45,499 nt of DNA from an uncultured Rhizobiaceae group bacterium. Its GTDB lineage: Bacteria; Pseudomonadota; Alphaproteobacteria; Rhizobiales; Rhizobiaceae. The stretch covers positions 1 to 45,499 of the forward strand of contig CAJQPW010000163.1 of NCBI GenBank assembly GCA_905480295.1, read 5' to 3'. How positions within the stretch are numbered: the first letter of the stretch is position 1; every line of letters starts with the position of its first letter. The notes beneath the pieces were generated by a model, which worked only from the letters and a program-made list of their open reading frames with translations, was not told the DNA's origin and did no database searches. The position numbers were made by a program, and so were the translations under genes. Shown here piece after piece: positions 40,776 to 45,499 of this stretch.

Positions 40776-41867
40776 TTGTTTGATCATTCACACAATCATT
40801 TGCTGGTGATTGCGTCTTTTCTGGTTGCCATGATGGCCGGATTCACCGGTCTTTCCTTGCTGAAAGGAGCGTCAGAACTCTCGCTGCCCATCCGCAAGGC
40901 CAGAATCGCACTGGCCTCCGTCGCTATGGGTGGTGGCGTCTGGTCAATGCATTTTGTCGCCATGCTCGGGCTGCAGCTTCAAACCCCGTTCTTTTATGAT
41001 CCTCTCACAACCATGGCGTCCGCGCTGATTGCAATCCTTGTCGTCGGTCTTGCTCTTTTGATCCTCCATTTCAGATCCCGCACCACTGAGACCATCGTGG
41101 CATCCGGCATCCTTGTCGGCATCGGCATTTTGGTGATGCACTATCTTGGCATGTCTGGAATTCGACTGGTAACGCCGGAGTATTCGGCGATCGGCATCAC
41201 CTTCGCAGTCATCGTTTCGGTTTGCTTGAGCGTAACGACAATCATGATCGCCTATCGCGGACGCACCAACCGCAACATCATATTGGGAACGATCGGGTTT
41301 GGTATCGCGGTTTTTGCCGTCCACTTCACGGCGATGGCCGGCACCAGTTTTTTGCCTGTGCAGGATTCATCAGCCGGTGCGTTGCTTATCAGCAATGAAG
41401 CGCTTGCCATCGGTGTTGCCACTGCCGCGTTTATCATCTGCGGTGGGTTCCTGTTAACCGGAGCAACCTTTTTGCCGCACATCCCGGAAAATCAGGAGCA
41501 GCATCCTCAAGCGGATGAAGTCAAAAATGATGTGCTTCGCATCCCCTATGAGAAGAACAATCGCACCTTCTTCGTCGAACCATCAACCATCGCCGCAATA
41601 CGCGCTGAAGGCCACTATTGTCTGCTCTACGTTGAAAAGGAGAAGCTGTTTTGCCCTTGGTCGATTTCACAGGTGGTGAAGCGCTTGTCGAAGGAAAATT
41701 TCATTCGGGCCCATCGCAGCTATCTGATCAATCCCACACATGTTTCCGGGTTTGAGCGGAAGAAAGACAATGGTATTTGCTATTTTGACACCTTCGCCTC
41801 CCTGGAAAAAGTGCCTGTAAGCCGTTCACGGCTTACCGAAGTCAGAGGTGCTCTGGGCCTGAGCTAG
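40776..41867 (+). CDS. coxC: MHYT-LytTR membrane regulator, CoxC-type
   Basis: About 363 aa from TTG 40776; the frame extends to another TTG at 40734. Three MHYT repeats with the copper-binding-type motifs are visible: GGVWSMHFVAMLGLQ, LVMHYLGMSGIR and VFAVHFTAMAGTSF, in a multi-helix membrane part. A C-terminal LytTR domain follows (RIPYEKNNRTFFV, EGHYCLLYVEKEKL, FIRAHRSYLINPTHVSGFERK, VPVSRSRLTEV). CoxC and CoxH of Oligotropha carboxidovorans have this architecture and coxC directly precedes coxM, as here. It probably senses CO or redox at the membrane and activates the cox genes 128 bp downstream. Confidence 0.85.
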   Translation: MFDHSHNHLLVIASFLVAMMAGFTGLSLLKGASELSLPIRKARIALASVAMGGGVWSMHFVAMLGLQLQTPFFYDPLTTMASALIAILVVGLALLILHFRSRTTETIVASGILVGIGILVMHYLGMSGIRLVTPEYSAIGITFAVIVSVCLSVTTIMIAYRGRTNRNIILGTIGFGIAVFAVHFTAMAGTSFLPVQDSSAGALLISNEALAIGVATAAFIICGGFLLTGATFLPHIPENQEQHPQADEVKNDVLRIPYEKNNRTFFVEPSTIAAIRAEGHYCLLYVEKEKLFCPWSISQVVKRLSKENFIRAHRSYLINPTHVSGFERKKDNGICYFDTFASLEKVPVSRSRLTEVRGALGLS

Positions 41868-41995
41868 ACGTTTACGGGTGCATTTCGTGTCCGTATTTCG
41901 CATTTCATGCAATTCGAACGGTTCCCGTGAGACCCGTGTATGCACGACGCTGATTCCTCTTCCAGACTGCAAGCGGAACTTTCTGGGAGGAAACC
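41868..41995 (+). promoter_or_regulatory. Intergenic region controlling coxM
   Basis: 128 bp between coxC and coxM. The short word ATTTC recurs at 41882, 41895 and 41902, with AATTC at 41911, on the same strand; these could be LytTR direct repeats, but their spacing is irregular. GGGAGG precedes the coxM ATG. No terminator hairpin is seen, so read-through from coxC is possible. Confidence 0.4.
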
Positions 41996-42850
41996 ATGAT
42001 ACCAGCGGCCTTTGAATACCATCGCCCCGACACGGTCGAGGATGCGGTGAAATTAATCAGCGATCTGGGCGATGAAGCTCGGGTTGTTGCCGGCGGTCAC
42101 AGTTTGATACCGATGATGAAACTGCGATTGACTGGCCTGTCCCACCTTGTTGATCTTCAGGGGATCGGCGGACTGGACAATATTTCAATCAGCAATGGCA
42201 CGGTCACAATCGGCGCCATGACCACGCAGCATGAACTGATCGTCCATTCGGGACTTGCAACCACCGCACCGATTATCGCGGAAGCGGCGCTGCAGATCGC
42301 AGATCCACAGGTTCGGTACATGGGCACGATCGGTGGCAATGTTGCCAATGGTGACCCCGGCAACGACATGCCGGGCCTGATGCAATGTCTGGATGCAACT
42401 TACACTTTGGTGGGTCCCAATGGGGAACGCTCTGTAAAGGCCCGTGACTTCTACGAAGCAGCCTATTTCACCGCCCGAGAAGAAGACGAGATCCTGACGT
42501 CGATTTCATTTGAATCTGGCGGTGGCGGATATGCCTATGAAAAACAGAAGCGCAAAATTGGCGATTACGCGACGGCGGCAGCCGGTGTGTTGGTGAAAAT
42601 CAGCGATGGAAAATGTTCAGCTGCTTCGATTGCACTGACGAACCTGGCTGACACACCAATTTACTGTGAAGCAGGTGTTGCAGCCCTTCTCGGCTCGTCA
42701 CCAGATGCTGATGCGGTAACCGCCGCGGTCAAAGCTTCCGTCGACGCGGCCGATCCATCCGAAGATAATCGGGGACCGGCAGAATTCAAAAAACATGCTG
42801 CGGGCGTCGTCATTCGCCGCGCCATTGAACGCGCCATTGAGCGCGCATAG
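41996..42850 (+). CDS. coxM: Aerobic carbon monoxide dehydrogenase, medium (FAD) subunit
   Basis: 284 aa. The FAD-binding VVAGGHSLIPMMKLRLTG and GTIGGNVANGDPGNDMPGL motifs are those of CoxM in form I enzymes. The subunit passes electrons from the Fe-S clusters of CoxS to the quinone pool. It is first in the M-S-L order used by Oligotropha and Roseobacter-type cox operons. The last codons form a 12-bp tandem duplication (RAIERAIERA, 42818-42841), a slight C-terminal extension. GGGAGG precedes the ATG. coxS starts 18 bp later. Confidence 0.93.
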   Translation: MIPAAFEYHRPDTVEDAVKLISDLGDEARVVAGGHSLIPMMKLRLTGLSHLVDLQGIGGLDNISISNGTVTIGAMTTQHELIVHSGLATTAPIIAEAALQIADPQVRYMGTIGGNVANGDPGNDMPGLMQCLDATYTLVGPNGERSVKARDFYEAAYFTAREEDEILTSISFESGGGGYAYEKQKRKIGDYATAAAGVLVKISDGKCSAASIALTNLADTPIYCEAGVAALLGSSPDADAVTAAVKASVDAADPSEDNRGPAEFKKHAAGVVIRRAIERAIERA

Positions 42851-42868
42851 ACAGGCGGGAGAACACTT

Positions 42869-43360
42869 ATGGAAAAAATGCATCTTAAAATGAAGGTCAA
42901 CGGCGAAGACGTGGAAACACTGGCTGAACCGCGGGAACTACTCATTCACGTTCTTCGCGAACGTCTCAACATCACCGGGCCACACATTGGCTGCGAAACT
43001 TCCCATTGCGGCGCGTGCACCATTGATATGGATGGCAAGTCGGTCAAGTCCTGCACGGTATTTGCAGCGCAGGCCAGCGGTGCCGACATCACCACAATTG
43101 AAGGTCTGGGAAATCCGGACAGCCTGCATGTTTTGCAGGAGATGTTTAAGGAACATCACGGTCTGCAGTGTGGATTTTGCACGCCGGGCATGATCACCCG
43201 TGCCTATCGATTGCTCAAGGAAAATCCGGATCCAACCGAAGAAGAAGTTCGCTTTGGCATGGCCGGCAACCTCTGCCGCTGTACCGGTTACCAAAACATC
43301 GTCAAGGCCATCCTGGCCGCCGCCGCAGAAATGAATGCCGCAAAGGAGGCAGCACAATGA
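42869..43360 (+). CDS. coxS: Aerobic carbon monoxide dehydrogenase, small (2x [2Fe-2S]) subunit
   Basis: 163 aa, the usual length. The plant-type [2Fe-2S] cluster ligands are in [17 protein letters not shown] and the following SC of VKSCTVF; the second, alpha-helical cluster is in [14 protein letters not shown] and [15 protein letters not shown]. It relays electrons from the Mo-Cu centre of CoxL to the FAD of CoxM. GGGAG lies before the ATG. The stop overlaps the coxL start by ATGA, so the subunits are translated together. Confidence 0.95.
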   Translation: MEKMHLKMKVNGEDVETLAEPRELLIHVLRERLNITGPHIGCETSHCGACTIDMDGKSVKSCTVFAAQASGADITTIEGLGNPDSLHVLQEMFKEHHGLQCGFCTPGMITRAYRLLKENPDPTEEEVRFGMAGNLCRCTGYQNIVKAILAAAAEMNAAKEAAQ

Positions 43361-45499
43361 ACGAGATGACCCCTCCAAAGGCCGAACGCGCCGCCGCACT
43401 CAAAGGGCTTGGCACTTCCCGCAAACGGGTGGAAGACGCCCGCTTCACCCAGGGCAAAGGCAACTATATCGACGATCTGAAATTGCCCGGCATGCTGTTC
43501 GGGGATTTTGTCCGCTCACCCTATCCCCATGCGCGCATCAGCAGCATCAATACGGAAGCAGCCATGGCCGTTCCCGGAGTTGTTGCTGTTCTGACAGCCG
43601 CTGATCTGGAACCATTGGGTCTGCACTGGATGCCGACATTGGCCGGAGATAAACAGATGGTCCTTGCCGATGGAAAAGTATTGTTCCAGGGGCAGGAAGT
43701 TGCATTTGTCGTCGCCAGTGATCGTTATGCCGCGGCCGATGCGGTGGAACTGGTCGAAGTCGACTACGAAGAACTGCCTGTTCTGGTGGATCCGTTCAAA
43801 GCCGAAATTGATGGTGCGCCGGTCTTGCGCGAGGACATTGCCGATACTCTGGAAGGTGCCCATGGTGCCCGCCGCCATCCCAACCACATCTTCACCTGGG
43901 AATCGGGAGAAAAGGACCAGACAGAAGCGGTTATTGGCGAAGCTGAGGTCGTCGCCGAAGAGATGGTCTATTATCATCGCACCCATCCCTGCCCGCTGGA
44001 AACCTGTGGCGCAGTCGCCAGCATGGACAAGGTCAATGGTAAGCTTACCCTGCATGGTACGTTCCAGGCTCCCCATGCGGTTCGCACAGTTGCTTCGCTC
44101 ATCTCGGGTATTGCCGAGCACAATATTCGGGTTATTTCCCCCGATATTGGCGGCGGTTTTGGCAACAAGGTGGGCGTTTATCCAGGCTATGTCTGTTCCA
44201 TCGTGGCCAGCATTGTCACCGGCAAACCGGTGAAATGGATCGAAGACCGTATTGAGAACCTTACTGCTACGGCTTTTGCCCGCGATTATTGGATGCAGGG
44301 AAAGATCGCAGCGACAAAAGAAGGCAAAATCACCGGGTTGTGGTGTCATACGACAGCCGACCATGGTGCATTTGACGCCTGTGCCGATCCGTCCAAGTTC
44401 CCGGCCGGCTTTATGAACATCTGCACCGGCTCCTATGATATCCCGACCGCCTATCTGTGTGTCGATGGTATCTATACCAACAAGGCGCCCGGAGGTGTGG
44501 CCTATCGTTGTTCCTTCCGGGTCACCGAAGCCGCCTATTTCATTGAGCGGATGATAGAAGTGCTGGCCATCAAGCTCGGCATGGATGCCGCGGAACTGCG
44601 CCGGATCAACTTCATCAAGAAGGAGCAGTTTCCCTATCAGTCAGCACTGGGATGGGAATATGATTCCGGTGACTACCACACGGCGTGGGACAAGGCGCTT
44701 GATGCCGTTGACTACAAGGGATTGCGCACAGAACAGGCGCAGCGTCTGGAAGAGTTCAAGGCTGGAAAGAGCCGCACATTGATGGGAATTGGCCTGTGCC
44801 ATTTCACGGAAATCGTTGGTGCGGGCCCGGTCAAGAACTGTGACATTCTCGGACTGGGCATGTTCGACTCCTGTGAAATTCGCATCCATCCAACCGGCTC
44901 TGCAATCGCCCGGCTTGGCACCATTTCACAGGGTCAGGGCCACGCCACCACGTTTGCGCAGATTCTGGCAAGTGAAATCGGCATCCCCGCCGACGACATC
45001 ACTCTGGAAGAAGGCGATACCGATACGGCCCCTTATGGATTGGGGACATATGGATCGCGCTCAACACCCGTGGCTGGTGCCGCAACGGCCATGGCCGGGC
45101 GCAAAATTCGCGCAAAGGCCCAGATGATCGCTGCCTACCTGCTGGAAGTGCACGATGATGATGTTGAATGGGATGTGGATCGCTTCTCCGTAAAAGGTGC
45201 ACCCGAGCGGTTTAAAACCATGAAGGAAATCGCATTCGCGTCCTACAATCAGGCCATACCGGGCGTCGAGCCCGGCCTGGAAGCGGTCAGCTATTATGAC
45301 CCTCCCAACATGACCTATCCGTTCGGCGCCTATGTCTGTGTGATGGACATCAACGTTGATACCGGCACAACCGAAATTCGCAAATTCTATGCGCTGGACG
45401 ATTGTGGCACCCGGATCAATCCGATGATCATTGAAGGACAGGTCCATGGGGGATTGACGGAAGCTCTTGCCATCGCCCTGGGACAGGAAATTGCCTATG
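43357..45499 (+). CDS. coxL: Aerobic carbon monoxide dehydrogenase, large (Mo-Cu) subunit, form I; cut by the window edge
   Basis: 714 codons are present; the full protein is about 800 aa, so the C-terminus (including the catalytic Glu of the GVGE region) lies outside. AAAGGAGG precedes ATG 43357. The decisive feature is AYRCSFR (Cys at residue 385, codon at 44509-44511), the active-site loop that holds the Cu-S-Mo centre and defines form I, genuine CO dehydrogenases; form II proteins have [36 protein letters not shown] and [18 protein letters not shown] also match. It oxidises CO with water to CO2, yielding two electrons, usually on the cytoplasmic face of the inner membrane. Confidence 0.95.
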   Translation, partial: MNEMTPPKAERAAALKGLGTSRKRVEDARFTQGKGNYIDDLKLPGMLFGDFVRSPYPHARISSINTEAAMAVPGVVAVLTAADLEPLGLHWMPTLAGDKQMVLADGKVLFQGQEVAFVVASDRYAAADAVELVEVDYEELPVLVDPFKAEIDGAPVLREDIADTLEGAHGARRHPNHIFTWESGEKDQTEAVIGEAEVVAEEMVYYHRTHPCPLETCGAVASMDKVNGKLTLHGTFQAPHAVRTVASLISGIAEHNIRVISPDIGGGFGNKVGVYPGYVCSIVASIVTGKPVKWIEDRIENLTATAFARDYWMQGKIAATKEGKITGLWCHTTADHGAFDACADPSKFPAGFMNICTGSYDIPTAYLCVDGIYTNKAPGGVAYRCSFRVTEAAYFIERMIEVLAIKLGMDAAELRRINFIKKEQFPYQSALGWEYDSGDYHTAWDKALDAVDYKGLRTEQAQRLEEFKAGKSRTLMGIGLCHFTEIVGAGPVKNCDILGLGMFDSCEIRIHPTGSAIARLGTISQGQGHATTFAQILASEIGIPADDITLEEGDTDTAPYGLGTYGSRSTPVAGAATAMAGRKIRAKAQMIAAYLLEVHDDDVEWDVDRFSVKGAPERFKTMKEIAFASYNQAIPGVEPGLEAVSYYDPPNMTYPFGAYVCVMDINVDTGTTEIRKFYALDDCGTRINPMIIEGQVHGGLTEALAIALGQEIAY

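Noticed and set aside
43516-44364. 282-codon minus-strand frame opposite coxL
   Set aside because: Antisense to a strongly conserved CoxL sequence. No recognisable domain or ribosome-binding site.
1-45499. tRNA, rRNA, CRISPR array, riboswitch or prophage
   Set aside because: Looked for clover-leaf tails, regularly spaced repeats and phage structural genes; none could be supported by reading.

Overview
The window looks like chromosome from a free-living, metabolically versatile alphaproteobacterium (Hyphomicrobiales- or Rhodobacterales-like). This is inferred from gene content: a form I carbon monoxide dehydrogenase set with a CoxC-type regulator, several sugar-acid and sugar-uptake operons, and Shine-Dalgarno-led genes that often overlap by ATGA. 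No rRNA, tRNA, CRISPR array or prophage was seen. The only mobile DNA is the tail of an IS5-family transposase at the left edge.

Layout. 1-330: IS remnant and AT-rich non-coding DNA. 330-7340: a hypothetical protein; a PLP decarboxylase overlapping an AruH-like aminotransferase; a CoA-transferase-family protein lacking the expected catalytic glutamate; a dienoyl-CoA-isomerase-type crotonase; a PilZ-J-domain fusion; and a fumarylacetoacetate-hydrolase (FAH) family enzyme. 7340-12350: a small ORF ending in a clear terminator, then a minus-strand operon for a 2-oxoacid:ferredoxin oxidoreductase (korA, korB) led by an FAD/Fe-S oxidoreductase. 12600-16170: a winged-helix/hydrolase fusion, a GST and an AbrB-type membrane protein. 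16680-20562: a minus-strand sugar-acid operon (AGE-type isomerase, mandelate-racemase-type dehydratase, L-fuconate dehydratase). 20900-25650: a DUF2189 membrane protein, a TetR/SRPBCC pair with two matching operators, a 3-hydroxyisobutyrate-dehydrogenase-type enzyme plus nitroreductase, and a decayed ABC ATPase. 25937-37880: an aldose-epimerase-like gene, then a long plus-strand operon with a two-ATPase ABC importer, a tiny membrane protein, a DhaK-DhaL kinase, a LacI regulator, a TIM-barrel isomerase and a Gfo/Idh/MocA dehydrogenase. 38020-41870: two membrane-anchored LytTR regulators flanking a secreted lectin-like protein and an unusual secreted FAH-family protein. 41996-45499: coxM, coxS and coxL, with coxL cut by the right edge.

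How it fits together. The right end encodes aerobic CO oxidation: coxL carries the form I AYRCSFR active-site loop, and a CoxC-like MHYT-LytTR protein sits directly upstream. The ABC/kinase/isomerase/dehydrogenase operon looks like a complete uptake-to-phosphorylation route for an unidentified sugar, polyol or glycoside. Its promoter carries two 14-bp near-palindromes 30 bp apart, likely targets of the operon's own LacI protein. The AGE/MR/FucD operon and the distant FAH enzyme at 6.5 kb could share an L-fuconate-type pathway. The best candidates for undescribed biology are the kinase operon, the exported FAH protein, the PilZ-J-domain fusion and the winged-helix/hydrolase fusion.
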